Of a DNA stretch of 64,000 nt, positions 23,095-34,251 are shown one piece after another. The DNA is taken from assembly GCA_035610835.1 (NCBI GenBank), contig CM069458.1, positions 29,041,449-29,105,448 on the forward strand, written 5' to 3'. The position numbers and the translations under genes were made by a program. Position 1 is the stretch's first letter. Every line of letters starts with the position of its first letter. Source of the DNA: Ophiura sarsii. Its lineage: Eukaryota; Echinodermata; Ophiuroidea; Amphilepidida; Ophiuridae. The notes beneath the pieces were generated by a model. That model saw nothing but the letters and a program-made list of their open reading frames with translations, was not told where the DNA came from and did no database searches.

Positions 23095-23597
23095 TCGTCA
23101 GCCTGCTTCGATAATTGCCTAACTCATTTTTTCTAGTTCTTAGAAAACAACAAAAGTATGAAACCTGTTACCTTTGTACCTGTTACTCATTTTGCATTAT
23201 TGATGGATGGATATTCATTATGTGGAATGATGCTTGTATTGTTGATGTGACTTGGATTAGTGCATCCATGCACGCCAATTGAGGATTACGCCAATTGAGG
23301 ATTGGCGTGCATGGATGCACTAATCCAAGTCATATAGAAACGGATGAACACAGCCATACAATAATTTGATTAATTCCATGGATTTGTCAATGCAAATTCA
23401 ATAATGCAAAATGAGTAACATGTTAGAGTGGTTTGGTGGCCTTTTTGCAACAAATCTCTTCATTTATCAAAACTTTTGATTGGTCAATGACTTAGGTATT
23501 ACAACAGCATGTGCATAATGTAATGAAGTCACGATTTATGCAAAAAACTCAATTTTGCTGAAAAGTGAGTTAGGCAATTATCGAAGCAGGCTGACGA
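23095..23597. mobile_element. Foldback element, about 503 bp
   Basis: TCGTCAGCCTGCTTCGATAA is mirrored by TTATCGAAGCAGGCTGACGA, and the inverted repeat continues through TTGCCTAACTCA. Flanked by TA. It sits at the junction of the two direct-duplication units and is absent from the right arm. Confidence 0.75.
23248..23332. repeat. Perfect hairpin, 32-bp arms
   Basis: Arms 23248-23279 and 23301-23332 are exact inverses (TGACTTGGATTAGTGCATCC onward) around a 21-nt loop containing two CCAATTGAGGATT words. Inside the foldback element above. Confidence 0.85.
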
Positions 23598-23710
23598 TAT
23601 ACACATTCCAAATAACAAGTACATAATAACACTCATTGGGACAACACCAGATATTGTGTCAGTTTTTCAAAATCTTGTAGTTTGATTGGAACTATTGCTG
23701 TACTCCATTT

Positions 23711-23941
23711 CGAGGGTTGAGCGCCAGAAGGCCGTAACTCAATTTTTGGGCAAATTGATATTTTGGTACAAAAATAATCCATATAACCTAGATTTTCAGA
23801 ACCATAAAGAGATAACTCATAAACCGAGTAAGGGTGCTAAGTAGGGTGCTACAGTGTATTGTAATGAGTCCCATATATTTGAAAGTCGATTATCTCAAAA
23901 TAGCATTTCTTGAGTTACGGCCTTCTGGCGCTCAACCCTCG
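23711..23941. mobile_element. Foldback MITE with ATTT target duplication, copy B
   Basis: Same element and site as 21715-21961 in the duplicated unit, 231 bp. Confidence 0.8.
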
Positions 23942-24057
23942 ATTTTTGTCCCAACCCGGATTTCAAGACTGAATTAGGCTGTGTGCTCCCTTTAAGAACA
24001 CATATTTTTTTCAAAATCATACAAAATCTTATACCATTCAGTGTTAAATTTCAAGTA

Positions 24058-24501
24058 CACTCGTCAAAACAAGTTCCTGGACACTCATTGAAGTTCAAAT
24101 ATTTCACATAAATATTTAATATAAATTAAACAATTGCATGTCAAAATAATAAGCAGATAATAATTCTCTATCCTGTCTGTATGAAATTAAGATGTACGCA
24201 TTCATGCATGGCTGAGCACATTCATTAAGCAATGGTAAGGTGCGTAAAAGGAAATTGCAAGAAATGAGCATTTACAGTCATTTGAATGGAGGGATTATCC
24301 AATTTTTTGCAATCTTCTTGCCATTGTCAAGTGAATGGGATCTGCCATGCATGAGTGATCATGTCTAAATTCCATGTTAAGCTGTTAGAGGATTACTTTC
24401 TGCTTATTTTGATATACAATTATATATATATATATAATCATATATATATTCTATTAAATATTAATTTAATTTAAGTGTCCAAGAACTTCTTTTGCGGAGT
24501 G
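24058..24501. mobile_element. TA-flanked MITE, family A, copy 3
   Basis: Same insertion site as 22083-22534 within the duplicated unit, so this copy arose by duplication and not by a new transposition. Confidence 0.85.
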
Positions 24502-24829
24502 TATATCAAAGATGAATATAATATTTGTTCAAGTTGTATTCCTGGCTTGATTTTGATAAAATGGGTGGGTTCGAATATATTCTTCATGAGGAATACAAAA
24601 CAGAGTAAGATGAATACAACACAGGATTGTATTCGTGATCATTGGTTGAGGATTTGTAATCCTGAAAATGGTTTGAATTCATTGAGGAATACATCTTAGA
24701 CTTTTTAGGCAATTTAATGCATAATCTTACATTGAATACATCTTTACTTATTTTTTCCAGACAATTCTGAGGAATACATCTTTACTTAGATTTTTATCAG
24801 AAAATTCTGAGGAATACATCTTGGAGGGG

Positions 24830-25190
24830 TCACACTACTAAATAGAGCTCCATAGGGATATACACAAAACACTGCTTTAAAACTCTGTTTTAGACCACTA
24901 AATTGCAAAATTGGACCTTGTAGAGTGATTTTTTTCTCATAGATGATCACATTTTCTCACCAAAAAGTGCAGAGAATAGATAGGTTATACTACTTGATTT
25001 TCCAAAATATGCCCATGGAGTGGACTACATCGCTGACGAGCTTGGAAAATGTCACCGTAATCGCCAATGTTTCCAGTAAAAAGCACAAATTTGAAAGATC
25101 TCTCAAAATGTATCTAGATGATAGGCCTATTCACAGTTTATATTGTCAGGGTGCCATGTATTAGTGATATCCCATTAATCATAATTAATC
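24830..25190 (+). repeat. Dispersed direct repeat, about 300 bp
   Basis: Shares CATTTTCTCACCAAAAAGTG and AAAATATGCCCATGGAGT with 26573-26890 in the same orientation; a truncated copy is at 22863-22985. The right arm has the matching pair inverted (34430-34680, 31900-32160). Nature unknown. Confidence 0.65.
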
Positions 25191-25319
25191 AAAAGGCATT
25201 TATACAATTGTATTACTGTCAAGTCTTTTTAATTGAGGATTTTGCGGTGCATACTTTCTGATTCTAGTTTTAAACACCGTCCTTAAGGATAGGGGATACC
25301 CCATTTAGTGTAGTGCGCC

Positions 25320-25833
25320 CAGGGATACTATTAATTTTGGGATAGGAAAGTCCTATACTAACGTACGTAGCGAAAACGGGCCCTTTTGCATAAATTATGG
25401 TAATCATCGGAATGTGTCGGTGACCGGCGTTTAACGCGTTTAACAATGTTTAACCAGGTTTAACGGCAGGTTAAACGGCATGTTAGTCAGCATAGGTTTG
25501 GGGGCGCTGTAGATTTACACAGACGACGGTGGCCACGCGAAACCTAAATTTTGAATTCGTAGTGAATAACACGTAATCGCGAATTTTAAACTATCATTTT
25601 GACAAATACATCATAATTAAAAGGATTTTTATCGTTAACCGGGCTATGACTGTTAAAAATAATTCAAAATGGTGCACTCCCGTTGCCAAATTGGGTCGTC
25701 TGAGAGACGCTTGGCCAGCGTTGCGTCGTCTGCTACAATCATCACGCCTGATCGGTATAGCGCCACCAATTCTATGCTGACTAAGTTCAATTTAAAAGTG
25801 GACCCGATCGGCAAGCTCAGTGGCACACCCCTG
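25320..25833. mobile_element. hAT-like TIR element, 514 bp
   Basis: Starts CAGGGATACTATT and ends GTGGCACACCCCTG (inverse CAGGGGTGTGCCAC, a typical hAT end). GTGCGCC repeats at 25313-25319 and 25834-25840. The right arm has the uninterrupted sequence at 33559-33565. Confidence 0.75.
25520..25732. mobile_element. CAGACGAC TIR element, nested, 213 bp
   Basis: Ends CAGACGACGGTGGCCACGCG and inverse GGCCAGCGTTGCGTCGTCTG. A second copy, inserted elsewhere and in the same plus orientation, is at 32913-33189. It lies inside the hAT-like element. Confidence 0.75.
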
Positions 25834-26543
25834 GTGCGCCCCTATAAGAGAATTAATATTGTGCTGAATGTACTTGAAATGTGATGGAATAGTTCACTTG
25901 AATCATTTGAAACATTTTGTGATCATTTCAATGATATTTCCATGTTATTATAATTATTTATGAGTGGAAATTGTCATGCATGGATACCTGCTATCTACTG
26001 AAGATAGCAAAATCAACATAGCAATATTACACTTTGTGAGGACAGCTACCATCCTTTTTAAAAGAAATACTTGCAGGACAGCAGTCATCCTTTTAAAAGA
26101 CATTCTTGTTGAATTGAATGACTAGGGTTTTTTTACTGAAAGAGGGGAGCATGCACTGTTGTTGTAAAAGAAAATTAGATTCCAAAATGATAACGTTGGT
26201 GACTTTCCCCACCAATGTTAAAATTTGATTAATCCATCTACACAATAACATAGCAGATATACCCTTTCAGACTTTGTTTATCATTTAACTTACCTGTTAA
26301 ATGTTTTTCCTCTAGAATGTGGGCATTATACACGATACCTTCATGGATGTTACCCTCACATTGATAAAGTTTTACAACTTAAGCTTTACTTTAGTAACAC
26401 AATAAGCTCAGGCCTACCCTACTCCATCCATCATCCATGCATGGAATAAAAGTAAACGTATTTATAAGCTTTTATAGATTGTTTCAAAGTAGGCCAAGTT
26501 TTACTCAAAGCTTCACTGTAAGTTACTTTTATGTTCAGTATCA

Positions 26544-26567
26544 CCCCCCCCCCCCCCCCCCCCCCCC
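26544..26567. repeat. Poly-C tract
   Basis: About 24 uninterrupted C, matched in the right arm by a shorter, mixed G tract near 32186-32200. Confidence 0.95.
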
Positions 26568-26899
26568 ATTTCCCTAATCATACTACTAAATAGAGTGCCA
26601 TATCCATATGTACAAAAACACTGATATAAAACTCTGTTTTACACTGCAAAATTGGACAGTGTAGAGTGATTTTTTCATAAAGATTGATCACATTTTCTCA
26701 CCAAAAAGTGCAGAAAATAGGTTAGCCTTCCCGATTATCCAAAATATGCCCATGGAGTTGACTACATCTCTGACAGCTTGGAAATATCACCGTATCGCCA
26801 ATGTTTCCAGTAAAAAGTTGACGATCTCTCTAAATTTACCTATAGGCCTAGGCCTAATGATATTCAGTTTATAGTCAAGGTGCATGTAGGTGATGACAA

Positions 26900-27814
26900 G
26901 AGGCAAAAATCCCTCAAATTCATGATTTTAGTAGAGTTTTAGCCTTTTGGCTTTTCCGAATGCTGTATCCGGGGGGTGGGGGGCACTGACCGTTGGGAAA
27001 GGGTATAGGTAGCCTATGCCGCGCTGAAGACCTTTTTCACCCTCTGCTGCTAGCTCTTTTGACCCCAATTTTATTGAAAATTCAAAAATCGTGAAAATTT
27101 GCGTTTCAAAGCCCCAATTCTTCAAAGATTTTGCGTTCTAAACCAAAAAAATTCGAACATTTGCGTTCTTGCTAATCAAAATTAAATTATAGGCCAGTTC
27201 TCAAGACCTTTTTTTTGAAAAATCCGTTCCTAAGACCCTATTCGTCATAAAATCCATAAAAGTTCAGTTATGTAGCCCCCCCCCCTTTTTTTGAGACCCC
27301 TAGGCGGCACACCCCTAGCCAAAGTTAAAATTGCCTGATTGACGTCAAACTTGGAGAGAAAAAACATGAACACCGGGGACATCATGACCCTATGTGACCT
27401 TTGACCTCATTTAGTTGATCTCCTAGCCAGGGGGATTCACAAGTCGTGACTTACTGACTTGCAGTATTTTTGATATGTCATTTTATTACTCTGATGGTTA
27501 AAGTCCAATTTAAACTATTTGATATAGATTTGATTTTGATATTGATACAATCAAAATCATTAAATGCCTGGTAGAGATTTGATACACCTTTGATATAGAT
27601 TTGATACTATCAGAATCATACCAAAATCTTTTGATACGTCTTTTGATATATCAAACTGTATCAAATCTGGTTTTGATTCACTTTTGATATGAATTTTATA
27701 CAATTATTTCGGTAAAGGAGATGAAAATTAACCAAATCAATACTTGAACCAAATACTTCAGTTCAAACAAATCATTACTCTCCTTGTATGAGTTTAACTG
27801 TTGTCAACAATTGT
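26900..27814. other. Inner end of left arm, no gene
   Basis: Matched inverted at 31187-31800 up to about 27565; after that the sequence is unique to the centre. It contains a perfect TGACCTTTGACCT at 27395-27407 and a run of TTTGATAT/ATCAAAATC words (27470-27690). Confidence 0.6.
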
Positions 27815-28573
27815 AAAAGGTCCCTAATTGTTGGGGCCTGGGTGGGGTGGATAATAAAGTGGGTTATTTTTTACCAGGCCTTGATCGTTAACCCCAGATA
27901 AGGCCTACTTTATCCTAGGTTTACGTCCCTTATCGATTGCCACCCTCACCCCTCCCCCCCCCACCCCCCCCCCCCCCCCCCCCCTCTGGCTATGCCACTG
28001 GTAAAAAATACCCAGGGGCGAGGGGGCTATCGATAAAGGACGTAAACCTAGGATAAGTCAGGCCCTTATCTGGGGTTTATAACGATCCTTATCTACAGAT
28101 AAGGAGATCGTTAACCCCAGATAAGGCCTTCCTTATCCTATGTTTACGTCCCTTATCTGGGGTTAACAACTTAAACCCCAGATAAGGCCCGTTATCCTAG
28201 GTTTACGTCTCTTATCTGTGGTTAAGGCCCTAAACCCCGAATAACGCGCCTTATCTATGGAGAAGGCGTCTTATCCCTAGTCAACGCTCCTTATCAGGGG
28301 TTAAGGCACGTTAAAACCCCAGATAAGGGACGTAAACTCCGAATAACGCGCCTTATCTATGGATAAGGGGCCTTATCATAGTTAACTCTCCTTATCTGTA
28401 GATAGGATCGTTAACCCCAGATAAGGCCTGCTTTATCCTAGGTTTACGTCCCTTATCGATTGCCGCCCTCACCCCTCCCGCCCCCCCCCCCCCAGCCCCC
28501 TCTGGCTATGCCACTGGTAAAAAATACCAATTTTTTATCCCCCCCCCCCCTCCCAACAATTAGGGACCTTTTT
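27815..28573. repeat. Foldback element filled with palindromic TTATCTGGGGTTAAC units
   Basis: The ends AGGTCCCTAATTGTTGGG and CCCAACAATTAGGGACCT are inverted repeats. The interior repeats the words CCAGATAAGG, ATCCTAGGTTTACGTCCC and TTATCTGGGGTTAAC in both orientations; one 130-bp block occurs directly at about 27880-28010 and 28401-28525, with an inverted part at 28012-28085. Long C runs interrupt it (27955-27984, 28480-28494, 28540-28550). Confidence 0.7.
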
Positions 28574-28590
28574 CTGATCACTCCTTTTAA

Positions 28591-28950
28591 AGGTTAATCT
28601 TTTTCCAGGAACGCCCTCAATCCTCGAAAAAATTGAAAGCAGATTTTCTTGCAGATTTACATTTTTGATCATAAATCGTACATACATTCCAAGTTACAGG
28701 GCGATACGATTATATTAATTTACTTCAAAATCATGGTGTCGGAGTGAAAATCAACTGTCGGAGTCTACACAGACAACTTATTTTTACTCTAAATTCACTC
28801 TAAAACCATGATTTTGAGGTAATTAGGAATTGTATCGCTCTGTAACTTGGAATATATTCATGATTGTGATCCGAAATGTAAATCTGCAAGAAAATCTACT
28901 ATCTAAAAGAATCATGAATAGAGGGCGCTCCCTGGAAAAAAATCACATAA
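28591..28950. mobile_element. TTAA-type foldback, family K (partial)
   Basis: Left end AGGTTAATCTTTTTCCAGGA after TTAA, followed by the mirrored blocks GCAGATTTTCTTGCAGATTT / AAATCTGCAAGAAAATCTAC and an ACTGTCGGAGT centre. Same family as 33190-33553 and 61315-61686. The right terminus is lost. Confidence 0.7.
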
Positions 28951-29578
28951 GGGATTGTTCATTATTTACGCCAGGGGGGATGGAGGAATTAAGGGAGGGA
29001 ACACGAAAAAAAATCTGTAGAGACAGGGGAACACGATTTTTTTTGATTAACTAAGGGGAGGAACACGAATTTTAATTTGTAAAAAATTAGCACGCTACGC
29101 GCGCATGTGTCCTCCAAATACAATACGGTTGGGTACAACTTTGTTTAGAGCCAACATGTACTTCATTCATAGCCAAAGTAAGTGCCAAGTTTAAGATTTT
29201 CGCGCGCTACACGCACATTACTTTAGTACAGAAAATCTTGTCGGTTAATTCCAGCCATCGCCCCCCCCCCCCCCAAATATCAAACCTAGTTACGCCACTG
29301 GGGGACAAACGAAAAAGCAAAAAGAAAAGGTGGGAGGAGGAGGGGGGGGGGTACAACAAGGCGGGAGGGAGGCATGCGAAGGACATGAGAACGTTTGAAG
29401 TTGATTGGAAGTTGGTCGGGATACATACGCGTTATCAGGTATTGCTTACTTAGCTTTGGGTATATATTTTTGCTTTCGCATTCTGTGAAAATGCATTTTC
29501 ATTTGAATTGCATACACAGTAGGCCTTACATGTAGAGCCAGACAAAAACATCCAGGCCTTTTGTGACCAAATTGTTCT
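28757..29578 (+). repeat. Tandem duplication, copy 1 (1.2-kb spacing)
   Basis: From CTGTCGGAGTCTACACAGAC to CCAGGCCTTTTGTGACC; repeated at 29957-30798 with few differences other than poly-G length. Confidence 0.9.
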
Positions 29579-29956
29579 CAGTGTTGTTGGATCATTTTGG
29601 CCCAAAATGCAGATCCTTCTGACACTATAGCCCTTGATATCATTGATGTCTATCGATCATTCTTGACCATCAAACAATATTTGATGTGCGGTTCATGGAT
29701 ATTGACCAATTTATTTGGGGGGGGGGGGGGGGGGAACATGAATTTGTTTTCTACTAGTCAGGGGAACCTGAAATTTTAAAAAACTTGAGATGGGGAACTT
29801 GGAAAAAACCAGTTTCAAAAACACTGAAATCCTCTATCCCCCGCCCCCCCCCCCCCTCCCCCCTGGCGTAAATAATGAACACTCCCTAATATTATGCCTT
29901 TTAGGACCTTTTTTATCCCCCCCCCCCCCCCATTTTACCCCCCCCCCCCCCCCCAA

Positions 29957-30536
29957 ACTGTCGGAGCCTGCACAGACAACTTATTTTTACTCTAAATTCA
30001 CTCTAAAAACCATGATTTTGAGGTAATTAGGAATTGTATCGCTCTGTAACTTGGAATATATTCATGATTGGTGATCCGAAATGTAAATCTGCAAGAAAAT
30101 CTACTATCTAACAAAAATCATGAATAGAGGGCGCTCCCTGGAAAAAAAATCACATAAGGGATTGTTCATTATTTACGCCAGGGGGGATGGAGGAATTAAG
30201 GGAGGGAACACGAAAATAAATCTGTAGAGACAGGGGAACACGAATTTTTTTGATTAACTAAGGGGAGGAACACGAATTTTAATTTGTAAAAAAAATAGCA
30301 CGCTACGCGCGCATGTGTCCTCCAAATACAATACGGTTGGGTACAACTTTGTTTAGAGCCAACATGTACTTCAATTATAGCCAAAGTAAGTGCCAAGTTT
30401 AAGATTTTCGCGCGCTACACGCACATTACTTTAGTAAAGAAAATCTTGTCGGTTTAATTCAGCCATCGCCCCCCAAATATCAAACCTAGTTACGCCACTG
30501 GGGGACAAACGAAAAAGCAAAAAGAAAAGGGTGGGA

Positions 30537-30567
<31 letters not shown>

Positions 30568-30798
30568 TGGGGGGGGGGGGGGGTACAACAAGGCGGGAGG
30601 GAGGCATGCGAAGGACATGAGAACGTTTGAAGTTTATTGGAAGTTGGTCGGGATACATACGCGTTATCAGGTATTGCTTACTTAGCTTTGGGTATATATT
30701 TTTGCTTTCGCATTCTGTGAAAATGCATTTTCATTTGATTTGCATACACAGTAGGCCTACATGTAGAGCCAGACAAAACATCCAGGCCTTTTGTGACC
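29957..30798 (+). repeat. Tandem duplication, copy 2, ends at assembly gap
   Basis: Matches copy 1 up to the first N. Contains a G tract at about 30538-30583 broken by one T, longer than in copy 1. C tracts precede it at 29846-29856, 29919-29930 and 29938-29954. Confidence 0.9.
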
Positions 30799-30898
30799 NN
30801 NNNNNNNNNNNNNNNNNNNNNNNNNNNNNNNNNNNNNNNNNNNNNNNNNNNNNNNNNNNNNNNNNNNNNNNNNNNNNNNNNNNNNNNNNNNNNNNNNN
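30799..30898. other. Assembly gap, exactly 100 N
   Basis: The round size suggests a placeholder of unknown true length. It interrupts the tandem duplication and lies at the centre of the inverted duplication. Confidence 0.99.
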
Positions 30899-31079
30899 CA
30901 TTAGGTCCAACATGTTTGTATCCTTGGGCAAGGTACTTAGTCTCAATTGCTTCGTCGACCCAAGCGATATTTGGGGAGCTGTTAGGATATCAAAATCTAA
31001 GTAGTGCTGATAGGCTTGTGCACTTGTCGACTGGTAGCCGTCTAAGTGTAGCGACCAAAGGATTCTGATATCTAAACTG

Positions 31080-31152
31080 GCAGCGATAATAATTGATTTA
31101 AAAAGCGCTTTGGGACTGTGCTTGCATTGTGGAAAGCGCTATATAAGAACGG

Positions 31153-31182
<30 letters not shown>
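31080..31182 (+). mobile_element. SINE/LINE 3' tail with (ATT)n
   Basis: AAAGCGCTTTGGGACTGTGC, then GGAAAGCGCTATATAAGAAC and a (ATT)n run at about 31155-31182, a common 3' end of CR1/L2-like elements and SINEs that use them. Its body, if present, runs back to the gap. Confidence 0.7.
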
Positions 31183-31183
<1 letters not shown>

Positions 31184-32899
31184 GATTTTGATTGTATCAA
31201 TATCAAAATCAAATCTATATCAAAATAGTTTAAATTGGACTTTAACCATCAGAGTAATAAAATGACTATATCAAAAACACTGCAAGTCAGTAATTCACGA
31301 CTTGTGAATCCCCCTGGCTGGGAGATCAACTAAATGAGGTCAAAGGTCACATAGGGGTCATGTCCCCCGGTGTTCATGTTTTTTCTCTCCAAGTTTGACG
31401 TCAATCAGGCAACTTTAAATTTTGGGTAGGGGTGTGCCGCCCAGGGTCTCAAAAAAGGGGGTGGGGGGCTACAGAACTGAACTGAGTGGATTTTATGACG
31501 AAAAATAGGGTCTTAGGAACGGATTTTTTCAATATAAAAAGGTCTTGAGAACTGGCCTATAATTCAATTTTGATTAGCAACAACGCAAATGTTCGATTTT
31601 TTTGGTTTAGAACGCAAAATCTTCGAAGAATTGGGGCTTTGAAACACAAATTTTCACGATTTTTGAATTTTCAATAAAATTGGGGTCAAAAGGGGGGTCA
31701 TATAAGCTAGCAGCAGAGGGTGAAAAAGGTCTTCAGCGCGGCACATAGGCTACCTATACCCTTTCCCAATGTCAGTGCCCCCCCCCCGGATACAGCATTC
31801 GGAAAAGCCAAAGGCTAACCAAAACTCTAAAATCGTGAATTTGAGGGATTTTCGCCTCTTGTCATCACCATGCACCTCGACTATAAACTGAATATCATTA
31901 GGCCTATAGGTAAATTTTGAGAGATCTTTCTAACTTTTTACTGGAAACATTGGCGATTACGGTGACATTTCCAAGCTGTCAGAGATGTAGTCAACTCCGT
32001 GGGCATATTTTGGAAAATCGAGCAGGCTAACCTATTTTCTGCACTTTTTGGTGAGAAAATGTGATCAATCTTTAAGAAAAAATCACTCTACACGGTCCAA
32101 TTTTGCAATTTAGTGGTATAAACTGTCAGTGTTTTTGTACATATTCCTATGGCGCTCTATTTATTAGTGTGATTAGGGGAAATGGGGGTGGGGGGGGGGT
32201 GATACTGAACATTGACTATCTGTGATAAAAGTAACTTACAGTGAAGCTTTGAGTAAAACTTAGCCTACTTTGAAACAATCTATAAAAGCTTATAAATACG
32301 TTTACTTTGATTCCATGGATGGATGATGGATGGAGTAGGTCTGAGCTTATGTTTTGTTACTAAAGTAAAGCTTAAGTTGTAAAACTATGATGTGAGGGTA
32401 ACATCCATGGAGGTATCGTGTATAATGCCTGCATTCTGGAGGAAAAACCATTTAACAGGTACGTTAAATGGTAAACAAAGTCTGAAAGGGTATATCTGCT
32501 GGATTAATCAAATTTTAACATTGGTGGGGAAAGTCACCAACATTATCATTTTGGAATCTAATTTGATAATTGTTTTACAACAACAGTGCATGCTCCCCTC
32601 TTTCAGTAAAAAAACCCCTAGCCATTCAATTCAACAAGAATCTCTTTTAAAAGGATGACTGCTGTCCTGCAAGTATTTCTTTTAAAAAAGATGGCAGCTG
32701 TCCTCACAAAGTGTAATATTGCTATGTTAATTTTGCTATCTTCAGTAGATAGCAGGTATCCATGCATGACAATTTCCACTCATAAATAATTATAACAATA
32801 TGGAAATATCATTGAAATGATCACAAAATGTTTCAGATGATTCAAGTGAACTATTCCATCACATTTCAAGTACATTCAGCACAATATTAATTCTCTTAA

Positions 32900-33553
32900 A
32901 TGCATATTATGTCAGACGACGATGGACATGCGGAAACCTAAATTTTGAATTCGTATTGAAATAACACGTAATCGCGAATGTTGATCTAATCATTTTTAAA
33001 AATTCATCATAGGTTAGAAGACAATTTTTCCAATCCAAAACCGTTCTGGGTGGCTAATCATCCCAATTGTAAATGCTATTTTTTCAATTATTTTCATCGT
33101 TAACCGGGCGATGACTGTTAAAAATATTTCAAAATGGTGCACTCCCGTTGCCATATTGGATCGTCGAGACGCGTGGCCAGCGTCGTCTGTTATGTGATAT
33201 TTTCCAAGTAGCGCCCTCTATCATTGATTTTTACAAAGAAAGCAGATTTTCTTGCAGATTTGCATTTTTGATCATAAATCATAAAGATCATCTAAGTTAC
33301 AGATCGATACGATTCCTAAGTACTTCAAAATCATGGTTTGAAAATAGATTGTACCGAGCGGTACAATCTATTTTTTTCAAATTTTACTCTAAATTCACTC
33401 CAAAACTATGATTTTGAGGTTATTAGAGTATCGCTCTGTAACTTGGAATTTATTTATGATTTATGATCAGAAAAGTAAATCTGCAAGAAAATCTGCATCC
33501 AATTATTTTTGAGGATTGAGGGCGTCCCCTGGAAAAGATCACATAATATACCT
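32900..33553. mobile_element. TTAA-type foldback, family K, interrupted
   Basis: TTAA at 32896-32899 and 33554-33557. Ends ATGCATATTATGT and inverse ACATAATATACCT. The CAGACGAC element (32913-33189) is inserted near its left end with a TTATGT duplication. Inner mirrored blocks meet at GATTGTACCGAGCGGTACAA. Confidence 0.75.
32913..33189. mobile_element. CAGACGAC TIR element, copy 2
   Basis: CAGACGACGATGG and inverse GTGGCCAGCGTCGTCTG; TTATGT repeats on each side. The interior matches 25520-25732 (AACCTAAATTTTGAATTCGT, ATGGTGCACTCCCGTTGCCA). Confidence 0.75.
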
Positions 33554-33595
33554 TTAAGGGCGCACTACACTAAATGGGGTATCCCCTACCCTTAA

Positions 33596-34247
33596 GGGGG
33601 GACTTAAGGAAGTTTTTTATTTTATTTTTTGAATTTTGTGAGTGCTGTAATTATTGAACTATTAATCAAATGTATTATAAACGTATACATTTTTGGAAAG
33701 GAAATGGATCAGAGAATCCAAATTTGGCATCAATTTTGACCAAAAAAGTAGATTTTTTCACTTTTTTGACCCAATTTTTTTTTTAACAAAGCTAACAACA
33801 ACAAAAATTGAGTAAAAAATGGCCAAATCACTTTATAATGATGTTAAGACACTAATGAAGGGACGATTTTTAAAAAAAATACCTAATCTAATATTTTTGA
33901 AATTTTTGACCAAAAAGTGCCAAAAAACGTGAAAAAATGGATTTTTAATTTTTGTTAACACTTTTTTGTCAAAATTTCAAAAATATTGGATTTGATTTTT
34001 TTTTTAAAAATTCGTCCCTCCAGTAGTGTCTTAACATCATCAAGTGATTTGGGCATTTTTAACTCAAAATTATGTTTGTTAGCTTTGTTCAAATAAATTG
34101 GGTCAAAAAAGTGAAAAAATCTACTTTGGATTCTCTGATTTTTTTCCATTTCCTTTCCAAAAAGGTATACTTTTATACACATTTGAGTCATGGTTCAATA
34201 ATTACAGCACTAACAAAATTCAACAAAAAACTTCCTTAAGTCCCCCC
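33596..34247. mobile_element. TTAA-flanked foldback, 652 bp
   Basis: GGGGGGACTTAAGGAAGTTT mirrored by AAACTTCCTTAAGTCCCCCC; long arms (about 300 bp). TTAA at 33592-33595 and 34248-34251; a single TTAA at 25283-25286 in the left arm marks the empty site. TTAA targets are used by piggyBac and Kolobok; which one applies is not shown. Confidence 0.85.
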
Positions 34248-34251
34248 TTAA

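Larger units (their letters stand above)
23600..24945 (+). repeat. Direct duplication, unit B
   Basis: Second copy of 21596-22960, differing by small changes. It continues through GAGGAATACATCTT repeats and the CATAGGGATATACACAAAAC block. Confidence 0.85.
7165..27565 (+). repeat. Left arm of large inverted duplication
   Basis: This region reappears, reverse-complemented and in the same order, at 31187-49045. Anchors (left/right): 7167-7230/48985-49040; 7740-7955/48373-48158; 9390-9508/47925-48050; 15119-15627/47935-47444; 15640-15985/44250-43850; 17960-18320/43260-42950; 18800-19260/40950-40450; 19270-20230/38310-36840; 20880-21510/36690-35970; 22980-23090/35350-35265; 25840-26560/32900-32180; 26600-27565/32170-31187. 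Left-only insertions include 9509-15118, 20381-20876, 25320-25833 and a 2-kb direct duplication. Exon divergence counted by eye is about 6%. Confidence 0.9.

Noticed and set aside
30627..31068. Open frames running through the gap
   Set aside because: They only appear because N codons are not stops.
25320..33560. Local inversion of 500 bp between the arms, suggested by the direct orientation of the CTAAATTTTGAATTCGT block
   Set aside because: Both blocks are bounded by their own TIRs in different host elements, so independent insertion explains it better.
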